Under the pieces are notes generated by a model, which saw only the letters and a program-made list of their open reading frames with translations, ran no database searches and was not told the DNA's origin. The position numbers were made by a program, and so were the translations under genes. Positions 46,180-52,989 of a stretch of DNA of 64,000 bases are shown piece after piece. Every line of letters starts with the position of its first letter. Positions within the stretch are counted from its first letter, which is position 1. Origin of the DNA: Eubacteriaceae bacterium (GTDB lineage: Bacteria > Bacillota > Clostridia > Lachnospirales > Lachnospiraceae); the NCBI GenBank assembly GCA_910575665.1, contig CAJTFB010000017.1, forward strand, positions 1 to 64,000, in the 5' to 3' direction.

Positions 46180-46208
46180 ATTTTACAAGAATCTCAGTTT
46201 AAAATCAA
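46180..46208 (-). promoter_or_regulatory. SigA-type promoter of der-plsY-gpsA
   Basis: On the minus strand TTGATT (46203-46208) and TAAAAT (46180-46185) are 17 bases apart, about 60 bases upstream of der. A second TTGACA lies at 46241-46246. The rest of the 46120-46428 gap is AT-rich with no gene seen. Confidence 0.55.
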
Positions 46209-46428
46209 TAATTATTTTTATTGTATTTCATTGACGCAAATGTCAAGTTTTTCTGCACACATTGGACAATATCTCTTTTTTCAAATTGAAATACGGTAAA
46301 AAAGAAAAAATTCATCTATATGAAATATAATATTTTATATGGATCTTTTGATATATGTTAAAACAGATAACACAAAGAAAACTGCTTATTAACCAGTTTT
46401 TCTAAAACAGTGTTCACTTGTCCCAGCT

Positions 46429-47478
46429 CTACATAGCCACCCTCCATAGTTCATCTTGGAACATTTCTTCCGCGCTCCTCCATCCAAACATCTTACGTGG
46501 GTACTGGTTCATCCACCGCTCCAGCTTCTTTATATCCCGTCTTGGTACATCATCAAAGCTTCCGCCTTTTGGATAAAATCTTCTAACCAGTTTGTTATTA
46601 TTTTCGTTTGATCCACGCTCACTGCTACAATATGGATGACAATAATATATTTTTGTCCGGTTCTTCTTATTTCTTCTGGAACGCTCCATCCCCTGCCAGT
46701 CTGAAAACTCTGTCCCATTATCAACCGTAATCGTTTTGAACATTGTCCTAAACACTTTTTCCGTGTACTTTCTTTCCAGTCTATCCATAACACGTACCAC
46801 TTCCGACATGGTGTGTTCATTTAACGGTTCAATTATTTCTATCCGTGTTTTCCTCTCCGTAAGAACCAGCAGGGATTTCTTTGATTTGCCCTGTCCTCCA
46901 ACAACTGTATCCATTTCCCAATTTCCCACCTCATTACGATCCATGACTTCCAGCGGTCGTTCCTCGATACTTGTTCCTGCACTCAAACGCTTCCGAACCT
47001 TACGCTTTCTTTTTCCTTTTTTCTTGGAACGATAAGGGCAATCCGCCATAGTAAGATTAAGAAATATTCCACCTTTAATGTAATTATATAATGTAGTCAG
47101 ACATATTTTCGTATCAAACTGCAAATTCATTTTCTTTATCATCACAAGAGCAACTGCTGGAGAATTTTTTTCATCCCCGACTGTCTTCTCCACAAATTTT
47201 ACAAACTTATAGTCATTCCCAATTTTTAAAGGACGTCCCTTTTTCTTCTTATTTGCATTGGCCTTTTCCTGTGCCATATCCGGGCTATAAATCTCCCTTT
47301 CTGTCCAGTCAGAATTGCGTCTTTTAGTTTTTCCGCGTTTTAACTCCCGATAAATTGTACTGTGATGGAATCCGAGCTGATCTGCTATCTCCTTCGGCTT
47401 AAGTCCGGCATTATACAATGCTTCGATTCTTAGTCTGTCTTCCCATTTAATCGTTTTATACCTTTTTTCTGTTTGCAT
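46429..47478 (-). CDS. IS30-family transposase
   Basis: The 349-residue transposase has an N-terminal helix-turn-helix (EIADQLGFHHSTIYRELKRG), a basic middle part (about 165-185) and a DDE core: NWEMDTVVGGQGK for the first Asp, ITVDNGTEFSDW for the second and the SNENNNKLVRRFYPKGGSF segment with the Glu. Length fits IS30. AAAGGATTTCAAGAAGG precedes the ATG. I could not find convincing terminal inverted repeats or a target duplication, so the borders of the element are open; the gene itself appears intact. Confidence 0.92.
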   Translation of the reverse strand: MQTEKRYKTIKWEDRLRIEALYNAGLKPKEIADQLGFHHSTIYRELKRGKTKRRNSDWTEREIYSPDMAQEKANANKKKKGRPLKIGNDYKFVKFVEKTVGDEKNSPAVALVMIKKMNLQFDTKICLTTLYNYIKGGIFLNLTMADCPYRSKKKGKRKRKVRKRLSAGTSIEERPLEVMDRNEVGNWEMDTVVGGQGKSKKSLLVLTERKTRIEIIEPLNEHTMSEVVRVMDRLERKYTEKVFRTMFKTITVDNGTEFSDWQGMERSRRNKKNRTKIYYCHPYCSSERGSNENNNKLVRRFYPKGGSFDDVPRRDIKKLERWMNQYPRKMFGWRSAEEMFQDELWRVAM

Positions 47479-47498
47479 CCTTCTTGAAATCCTTTCGT

Positions 47499-47531
47499 AA
47501 AAGAATAAAGGCGGAGAACCTTCTCTCCGCC
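47499..47531 (-). terminator. Terminator of the CAP-domain protein gene
   Basis: On the minus strand GGCGGAGA pairs with TCTCCGCC and is followed by TTTATTCTTTT. It lies 25 bases after the stop. Confidence 0.8.
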
Positions 47532-47555
47532 AAAAAACTGTTATTCCTCGTCTGC

Positions 47556-48629
47556 TTATTTCCTATCACTGGACAACACAATCTCAATCGGTCCTTCAGA
47601 AGCACCTTTAGCTACAAAAGTAACACTGGCTGCTTTTTTATAGCCATCTGGTGCAGAATATTCGTAAACCTTATAAGCTTTTCCGAGAACAAACTCATCA
47701 AACCAAATAAAACAACAAACATTATTTTTAGAAGATTCCCAACTTCTGCATATCTCTTTTCCCATTTCATCATGGATTTTAATCAATGACCCCGAAATTC
47801 CTTCGCCAGTAGTGGAATCAATTCTCTTTACTCTTAATATTACACTTTTTGTTTTCCAGTTATCTATAACTGCTGATGGTCTTCTGCTGAAAATTGCTAC
47901 CCACGTATTAGTCTTTTCGCTATATGCAATCGCACCACACTGCCAATCGCTACACTTCATATTAAAGGCATGAGGTCCAGATTTTTCCCATGCCTCAATT
48001 GCTTTCTCTGGTTCACCAGTATTCCAAACTAAATTTTCTGAAAACCAATTCTCATAATGTTCTATAACATCTACTCCAAAATGCTCACTGAGTCTTTTGA
48101 AAAAATTTTCATGATCATCAAAACCATCTTTTTCCACTCTGTTTTTCGCAATTTCCCATAACTCCTCCGACCATTCAAGTTCTTTTTGACCAGCTTTTTT
48201 TCTTACTGCATTCTGAAGTTCAAATGCTTTTTTCGCTTTCTGTTTTTCATCCTGTTTCTCCTCCCACACCTCCATACTGAACCACAGCGTGTTTTTCTTT
48301 ATCTTACCGGATGCCGTTTTTCTTTTCTCTTTTACAGTAACTAAAACTTCTCCCCTTTTTTTTCCCGTCACTTTTACATAATACTTCTTCCCGCCTTTTG
48401 CCTTTGCCACCTTCACACTGGCAACCGATTTGTTACTGGTCTTTGCGGTCAGCTTTTTCAATGTTGTTTTTCCTTTTTTGCGTTTAACTGTATAAATAGT
48501 TTTTGTCTGACCCTTTTTTACATCAGGAACAATCCTTATCGTTTTTGCTTCGCTACCAGCCGGACTCGTCAAAGCCAGAAGTATTCCTGTTACAAACAAT
48601 AACAAAAAGTTTTTGATAAATGATTTCAT
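47556..48629 (-). CDS. Secreted CAP-domain (SCP/PR-1) protein with C-terminal Cna-B-like domain
   Basis: The 357-residue protein has a signal peptide (1-28), a Lys-rich beta domain of Ig-like type (about 30-125), a CAP domain (about 135-255, with QNAVRKKAGQKELEWSEELWEIA and a WQCGAIAYSEKTNTWVAIFS end) and a C-terminal segment (VILRVKRIDSTTGEGISGSLIKI to the end) like a Cna-B/SpaA fold. CAP proteins act outside the cell, with varied and mostly unproven roles. It has a near-perfect promoter and its own terminator. The last bases of the gene recur at 50484-50498. Confidence 0.85.
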   Translation of the reverse strand: MKSFIKNFLLLFVTGILLALTSPAGSEAKTIRIVPDVKKGQTKTIYTVKRKKGKTTLKKLTAKTSNKSVASVKVAKAKGGKKYYVKVTGKKRGEVLVTVKEKRKTASGKIKKNTLWFSMEVWEEKQDEKQKAKKAFELQNAVRKKAGQKELEWSEELWEIAKNRVEKDGFDDHENFFKRLSEHFGVDVIEHYENWFSENLVWNTGEPEKAIEAWEKSGPHAFNMKCSDWQCGAIAYSEKTNTWVAIFSRRPSAVIDNWKTKSVILRVKRIDSTTGEGISGSLIKIHDEMGKEICRSWESSKNNVCCFIWFDEFVLGKAYKVYEYSAPDGYKKAASVTFVAKGASEGPIEIVLSSDRK

Positions 48630-48660
48630 ATCAATTCCCCCTCACTTATATTATATAATA

Positions 48661-48689
48661 ATTATATAATAACCAACATAAATTGTCAA
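48661..48689 (-). promoter_or_regulatory. SigA-type promoter of the CAP-domain gene
   Basis: On the minus strand TTGACA (48684-48689) and TATAAT (48661-48666) are 17 bases apart. This is a consensus vegetative promoter 30 bases upstream of the start codon. Confidence 0.85.
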
Positions 48690-48716
48690 TAATATCTTAT
48701 AACTTTTTAAATAATC

Positions 48717-48752
48717 AGAAACACCCCTGAAGTCAATACTTCATAGGGTGTC
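48717..48752 (-). terminator. Terminator of the Panacea operon
   Basis: On the minus strand ACACCCTATGAAG pairs with CTTCAGGGGTGT around TATTGA, followed by TTTCTG and a T/A-rich run. Its loop region resembles that of the terminator at 50498-50530. Confidence 0.7.
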
Positions 48753-48782
48753 TAATAACTCTAATAACACTCATTAATTAAA

Positions 48783-49832
48783 TTATAAAAAAAGAACACT
48801 TAAGAACGAAATAGAAATAAATATCAACAAAATAGCATTAATTTTGTAAACAAGTCTTCTTTTACTTGCAAACAATACATTACATCTTTCTCCTAACGTT
48901 ATAGTTGCAACGTAAGAAATAAGAAAGTATATCAAATTAAACATAACAAACATAATAACAGTAAAAATGAGAATAGGTATTAATTCCGTGTCCCAAGCAT
49001 ATTCAAATACCTGTTTTGTAATTGCATTCAACAGATTCATTGGTACAATAGTTGCAAGCAACACAGCAGAAAAAATAGATAGTACAGAAATCATATTTAT
49101 TAAAATTTCTTGCTTACTACCTTCTAATTCTTTTGTAATTTCATTTGATCTTTCTGTAGTTTCAGACAGTCTCTTATCTATATCAGATAAACTCTCATCT
49201 AAATCTGATAAACTCTCATCTATAGCAGATAAACTCTCATCATTATTTTTAATCCGTTCTTCTATTTTTCCTATATCACATTTAGTCTGTTCAAATGCTT
49301 CTGTTCTAAATTCATTCACATCATCTTTTAAAGAATCGACTACCCTAGAATAAATCTCTTTTATAGATTTATTTACCTCAGTTAAATTATCTACAGAATG
49401 TAAATTTTCATAAAATTTTGCTATTCTTCTTATTACATGATAATATTTTTCTCGATAAACACATTGAAAAATCTTTTGCTCATTTGTTACATTTGCAAAT
49501 TGTTTATTGATACAATTCCTTGTTTCACACGAACTAGCAATTTCTTCCCCGAATTTTCCATTTTCTTTGCATGTTTCACAAATACAATTTTCATAACTTA
49601 AAATTAAGTCATCCAAAACTTCTTTTACAATCTCTTTCGTGCAATTTAATTCTGATTTTCTATGATTTGGATTATTAAAATAGTAATGTACAAAAGAATA
49701 AACGGTAAACTGCTCCTTTTTAAAATAATCAATAAGTAATTTTTTCACTTTTTCTTTATCCCTTCGAAATGCGTCATTACTTAATGGTTTAAGTACTTTG
49801 TTTACAAATTCTTTGTATCTTATATCCTCCAT
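48783..49832 (-). CDS. Cys-rich, coiled-coil, multi-TM membrane protein; candidate toxin of a Panacea system
   Basis: I do not recognise this 349-residue protein. It shows an N-terminal helical part, a Cys cluster (CICETCKE at 83-90 and SCETRNC at 101-107) that could bind zinc, a coiled coil with perfect seven-residue repeats of the type DESLSDI (about 197-224), and three C-terminal membrane segments (about 245-267, 284-311, 330-348). It starts 22 bases after the stop of the Panacea-domain gene and shares its promoter and terminator. In known Panacea systems the partner gene encodes a toxin, and some are membrane-acting, so a membrane-disrupting or signalling effector is a reasonable inference. 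Coding DNA is much more AT-rich than neighbours. Confidence 0.65.
   Translation of the reverse strand: MEDIRYKEFVNKVLKPLSNDAFRRDKEKVKKLLIDYFKKEQFTVYSFVHYYFNNPNHRKSELNCTKEIVKEVLDDLILSYENCICETCKENGKFGEEIASSCETRNCINKQFANVTNEQKIFQCVYREKYYHVIRRIAKFYENLHSVDNLTEVNKSIKEIYSRVVDSLKDDVNEFRTEAFEQTKCDIGKIEERIKNNDESLSAIDESLSDLDESLSDIDKRLSETTERSNEITKELEGSKQEILINMISVLSIFSAVLLATIVPMNLLNAITKQVFEYAWDTELIPILIFTVIMFVMFNLIYFLISYVATITLGERCNVLFASKRRLVYKINAILLIFISISFLSVLFL
49186..49241 (-). repeat. 21-bp tandem repeats encoding coiled-coil heptads
   Basis: Nearly identical 21-base units (GATAAACTCTCATCTA core) repeat about three times in frame and encode successive DESLS-x-x heptads of the candidate toxin. Repeat number could vary between strains without a frameshift. 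Confidence 0.85.
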
Positions 49833-49854
49833 TGTATATTTCTCCTATCACCAA

Positions 49855-50322
49855 TTAAATCATTAAGCGTAATTCATTGTTAATATAAAAATCAAAAATA
49901 CTTTTACAGGTAATCACTCCGTTATCAGAAGCAGCATTCCATGGAGCATCCAGATGCGTTGCTATTGATAAATCATTTCCACTCATAACTTCACATCTTT
50001 TACAAACCAAATCAATCAATTCTCTATCTTCAGATTCTATTAATGAAGCATCTCCTATCAATTCTGATTCATCCAAACTAATAATTCGATTACCAAATAT
50101 AGAATAAATATTTTCTATTGTAGGTATAATAGGCCCAAATTCTGCTTTCACTATTTTTCCTATATAACAAGGTCTTCTTTTTTTTACAATAAAAGCTGCT
50201 TGAATATAATATAAAATCTTTTGCAACTTAAAACAATTCATCTCATTTTTACTTAAACAATAGGCCGCAACATCTATGACATGATATTTTACTTCGCTCA
50301 AATTAATACCTACTCTTTTCAT
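49855..50322 (-). CDS. Panacea-domain (SocA-like, DUF4065) protein, putative antitoxin
   Basis: The 155-residue protein carries the Panacea motifs: KLQKILYYIQAAFI at residues 32-45 (compare KLQKLLYYAQ in the family), then EFGPIIPTIENIY and a C-terminal helical part. Panacea proteins are antitoxins that neutralise many unrelated toxins encoded next to them, directly or through proteases, as shown for SocA and PanA. AGGAG lies 6 bases before the ATG. It is the first gene of a two-gene operon with the membrane protein at 48783-49832. Paired Spo0A-box-like sites lie upstream. Confidence 0.85.
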   Translation of the reverse strand: MKRVGINLSEVKYHVIDVAAYCLSKNEMNCFKLQKILYYIQAAFIVKKRRPCYIGKIVKAEFGPIIPTIENIYSIFGNRIISLDESELIGDASLIESEDRELIDLVCKRCEVMSGNDLSIATHLDAPWNAASDNGVITCKSIFDFYINNELRLMI

Positions 50323-50414
50323 TATATACTCCTCATTTTAGTGTTCATAATAATATTATTCAAATGGAGTTGAATTAACTCCATTTGCTACTTAAAAAAT
50401 TCCCTCGATGTTAG

Positions 50415-50479
50415 ATTGTATCACAAAAGGAAATAAAATACAATTACTTTTAATCAACATTTATCGACATAATTCGACA
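50415..50479 (-). promoter_or_regulatory. Promoter of the Panacea operon with paired Spo0A-box-like sites
   Basis: On the minus strand TTGTAT (50438-50443) and TACAAT (50415-50420) are 17 bases apart. TGTCGAT (50463-50469) and TGTCGAA (50473-50479) lie 19 bases upstream of the -35, ten bases apart, in the same order and orientation as at 4124-4140. The leader also contains a perfect inverted repeat AAATGGAGTT/AACTCCATTT at about 50361-50385. Confidence 0.6.
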
Positions 50480-50497
50480 AACCGCTTATTTCCTATC

Positions 50498-50530
50498 AAA
50501 AAAAGCCCCTGGAAGCAATACTTCCAGAGA
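50498..50530 (-). terminator. Terminator of the double ribbon-helix-helix gene
   Basis: On the minus strand TCTCTGGAAG pairs with CTTCCAGGGG around TATTG, followed by seven T residues. It lies about 35 bases after the stop at 50566. Confidence 0.85.
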
Positions 50531-50565
50531 CCTTGAAAAAGAGTAACTTGATGCAGTCATATGAC

Positions 50566-50931
50566 CTAATCTTTTTTCTCGATATTGACACCTGTACTGT
50601 CTATGCTGATCAGCAGCACGCAGTAATCAAGCATAACCTGAAAGAACACCTGCGACACATTACATCCCTTTTCTTCCGCCACAGCTTCCAGCTGCTTTCG
50701 CTGTTCATCTTCGATATATACGGTCAGCAGCGCTTTCCTCTCAATGTAAGCCGGGTCGCTGCGCTGGGTAAGCAGGATCCGGGGATCGATCTTTCTATCG
50801 CCCTCCATAAAGTACCGGATCGCCCGTCTGGGAAAAACAACTGTCTTGCTGATCTCTTCCCTCTTTGCAAGAAAATCCACCAGTTCAAAAACCTCCTGCG
50901 ATACATAGCCTGAATAAAGTCTTTTTGACAT
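50566..50931 (-). CDS. Ribbon-helix-helix-like DNA-binding protein (two predicted copies)
   Basis: The 121-residue protein appears to contain two RHH-like units: YSGYVSQEVFELVDFLAKRE plus helix at about 5-45, and LTVYIEDEQRKQLEAVAEEKG plus NVSQVFFQVMLDYC at about 67-105. Such proteins regulate partition or transfer genes on plasmids. A GGTCA-N4-TGACC palindrome lies 22 bases upstream of its ATG and overlaps the parB stop. It is the last gene of the parA-to-RHH run, ended by a strong terminator. Function is inferred. Confidence 0.65.
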   Translation of the reverse strand: MSKRLYSGYVSQEVFELVDFLAKREEISKTVVFPRRAIRYFMEGDRKIDPRILLTQRSDPAYIERKALLTVYIEDEQRKQLEAVAEEKGCNVSQVFFQVMLDYCVLLISIDSTGVNIEKKD

Positions 50932-50953
50932 AACATACCTCTTCTTTTCCAGA

Positions 50954-50967
50954 GGTCATTAGTGACC
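50954..50967. repeat. GGTCA-N4-TGACC palindrome 1
   Basis: GGTCA-TTAG-TGACC; the perfect arms extend to GAGGTCA/TGACCTC (50952-50969). It contains the parB stop codon and lies 22 bases before the ATG of the RHH gene. Confidence 0.9.
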
Positions 50968-51939
50968 TCCCAACAAGTTTTCTATCTGCCTTATATAAAA
51001 ATGATATTTTTCTTCGCTGGATTCGTCAAGTAAAACTTTATTTTCTTTCAGATTTTTAATGATCTCCGCCGTATCTTCCATAAACATGTCCGACGTAATC
51101 TGTCTGGTTTTTGCATTTGCCTTCTTATACTTCTTTACATCGCCGGAATTGATATTCTTACTCTCAGAATCCCTGGCAAGGTCAGCCTGTTCTGCTTCAT
51201 TCAGGCTTTCCACTGCTTTGGCTGCCACACTCACTGACACTTTATTATTCAGAAGCGCATCCTTCAGGGCATTACTTCCACGCTTATTTACTCTTTCAAA
51301 CTTGTTGATCTGCCCCCTGGACAATCCCGTCGTCTTTGTCAGGATATCCCTTGTTGTCTCGCCCTTGATCTGGATCTTCCCTTCTTCCCCGTCTTCGTCT
51401 GAACCGTCAATGTACTCGATCCCTTTTGACCTCAGCTCTTCAATGATGTTTTTCCATTCCTGGATCTCGATATACATATCGCCATCCGTGTATTTTCTCG
51501 CTTCCTTGTTTGTAATGATAATCGCATATCTCTCCTTGTTTGTCTCGCTTAAAGGCAGCTTGATCAGCTCTGTGCCACGATCTACACATGGAATCAGGGT
51601 ATCTTCCGTCCAGCCAGAAACTTCTTTATCCGCAATCAGGCGGTCAATGGCTGCCAGTCTGCGCTCCCCGCCTAAAAGCAGGTATCTTCCATCCGGCTTC
51701 CGGCTTACATGCAAAGGTTCTATCAGTGTGTAGTCGCGGATTGAATTTGCCAGAGAAGTAATGCCTTTTATACTGTATTTGTTATTTGGATTTTTATCTA
51801 TCATGTTCCTCGGAACATTTATGGTTTTTGTCATCACTTGATTTTTCGACACTTCTGACAACAAACCAGCACCTACCTGGACTTTCTCTTCCTGATTTTT
51901 CGTTACTCCTTTTATAGAATCAACACTAAATTTCCCCAT
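50959..51939 (-). CDS. parB: ParB-family partition/DNA-binding protein
   Basis: The 326-residue protein has a ParB N-terminal CTP-binding domain (about 40-125: KPDGRYLLLGGERRLAAIDRL is the GERR-containing box), a middle helix-turn-helix region (about 195-245: ILTKTTGLSRGQINKFERVNKRG, then KVSVSVAAKAV) and a C-terminal helical tail. ParB binds centromere-like sites and works with ParA in segregation of plasmids and integrative elements. A palindrome of the GGTCA-N4-TGACC family lies 22 bases before its ATG and another one over its stop. Confidence 0.88.
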   Translation of the reverse strand: MGKFSVDSIKGVTKNQEEKVQVGAGLLSEVSKNQVMTKTINVPRNMIDKNPNNKYSIKGITSLANSIRDYTLIEPLHVSRKPDGRYLLLGGERRLAAIDRLIADKEVSGWTEDTLIPCVDRGTELIKLPLSETNKERYAIIITNKEARKYTDGDMYIEIQEWKNIIEELRSKGIEYIDGSDEDGEEGKIQIKGETTRDILTKTTGLSRGQINKFERVNKRGSNALKDALLNNKVSVSVAAKAVESLNEAEQADLARDSESKNINSGDVKKYKKANAKTRQITSDMFMEDTAEIIKNLKENKVLLDESSEEKYHFYIRQIENLLGGH

Positions 51940-51961
51940 ATTCCTCTTCCTTTCTTCTACA

Positions 51962-51975
51962 GGTCATCTGTGACC
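51962..51975. repeat. GGTCA-N4-TGACC palindrome 2
   Basis: GGTCA-TCTG-TGACC, between the vapD-like gene and parB, 22 bases before the parB ATG. Confidence 0.9.
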
Positions 51976-51995
51976 CTTTCTTTTATCCATGCCTT

Positions 51996-52436
51996 CTAAC
52001 GATCCAAATTTATTCTTTTAGGCTTTCTGCTTTTTGCTGGTCTTTGCCCTTCTTTCCTCTGTTTATCAAAAATATCTTTCAGATCCATCTCTTTCTCCAG
52101 TCCGTTCTGTGACAGTTCCCCCATATCCTGAAAAACGCCTGTAATATCATGTTCCTCCGAAATCCTGGCATAGCTCATTTTTTTCACGCATTCTTTCAGC
52201 CACGATTTTTCATCCTGCAATGCTTTTACTGTACGGATGACATCAGATCTATCCTTTTCACTGACCGAATGGTACACGGATCCCTGCTCATGCTCATATC
52301 CTTCTTTCTTCATAAACGAACGTATCTCATGATAAGCATTCGTGTAGTCATGCCCGCTCGATGGTTCATAGATATTTTTTAACGCTTGAACGTCCAGATC
52401 AAAATAGACGGAAACCCGGCTTTCACTATTTTCCAC
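51996..52436 (-). CDS. VapD-like endoribonuclease (Cas2-like fold) with C-terminal extension
   Basis: Residues about 8-95 follow the VapD pattern: a first strand with acidic residues (SVYFDLDVQAL), an alpha helix (YTNAYHEIRSFMKKEGYE), the highly typical HEQGSVYHSV strand and a second helix followed by KECVKKMSYARISEEHDIT. VapD proteins are Cas2-related ribonucleases and act as toxins in some plasmid and chromosomal systems. A basic tail of about 45 residues (ending KSRKPKRINLDR) is not part of the classic 90-residue protein. It overlaps the upstream gene by 11 bases, as in two-gene toxin-antitoxin units. Confidence 0.75.
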   Translation of the reverse strand: MENSESRVSVYFDLDVQALKNIYEPSSGHDYTNAYHEIRSFMKKEGYEHEQGSVYHSVSEKDRSDVIRTVKALQDEKSWLKECVKKMSYARISEEHDITGVFQDMGELSQNGLEKEMDLKDIFDKQRKEGQRPAKSRKPKRINLDR

Positions 52437-52752
52437 TTATGGCACCTGATTTCTGATGTCTGGCATCCCATGCCAGCTTCCCGGCTTTTAGGTCTTCCCT
52501 GCCTCCTTTGTCGTCATCCATATACCACTCACTGATCAGATCAAAAAACCAGTCCGTTCTTTCCAGCGTGAGCATGGCAACACCAAACGAAGCCAGTTCT
52601 TTGGATGAAGTAATCCCCGTATAACGTCCTTCTCCTGTTTTAATGATCTCCGGTCTGTTGTAAACCTGATCCACAAGTGTCATCACTTTATCATAATCCA
52701 GATTCTGTTCCTCAACCTTTTTCCGGTCTAATTTTAACATTACTTTAAACAT
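52426..52752 (-). CDS. Unknown protein, putative partner of the VapD-like protein
   Basis: The 108-residue protein starts MFKVMLKLDRKKVEEQNLDY and ends with a charged tail; it has no motif I recognise. The start at 52752 has AGGA 5 bases upstream; upstream ATGs at 52764 and 52821 lack a site. It overlaps the VapD-like gene by 11 bases, so the pair is translationally coupled. A VapX-type antitoxin role is plausible from position, but there is no sequence proof. Confidence 0.6.
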   Translation of the reverse strand: MFKVMLKLDRKKVEEQNLDYDKVMTLVDQVYNRPEIIKTGEGRYTGITSSKELASFGVAMLTLERTDWFFDLISEWYMDDDKGGREDLKAGKLAWDARHQKSGAISGK

Positions 52753-52975
52753 GCTTTTCCTCATTTCTACTACAATATACTTATGGTTAATATCCCTTAC
52801 AACCAGTAAGGAATTACCCATCTGCGTGGTGCTTCAGCTCCGTGCTTTTATTACGCATAACCGATGTTAGCAGCAGGCCATGCTATGGCTTTTCAACGCA
52901 CAGACACAATACCTGCATAGCGAACATAGTTCGCATTAAATTTATTTTTCACTCTTTGCTGCTTCCAGACATAGA
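52753..52975 (-). other. Structured leader before the VapD-like pair
   Basis: No gene is seen in these 223 bases. The minus strand contains several hairpins, among them GCGAAC-TAT-GTTCGC and GCCATAGCATGGC, and paired GCGT/ACGC segments. It may be a processing or attenuator region for the downstream pair. No promoter stands out. Confidence 0.4.
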
Positions 52976-52989
52976 GGTCATAAGTGACC
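52976..52989. repeat. GGTCA-N4-TGACC palindrome 3
   Basis: GGTCA-TAAG-TGACC, extended by one base pair (A/T) on each side. It overlaps the parA stop codon. Confidence 0.9.

Noticed and set aside
46300-47520. Terminal inverted repeats and target duplication of an IS30 element
   Set aside because: No convincing matched ends were found by eye around the transposase gene, so only the gene is annotated.
50541-50556. GTCATATGAC as a further copy of the GGTCA-N4-TGACC palindrome
   Set aside because: The central spacing is two bases instead of four and the outer G/C pair is incomplete.
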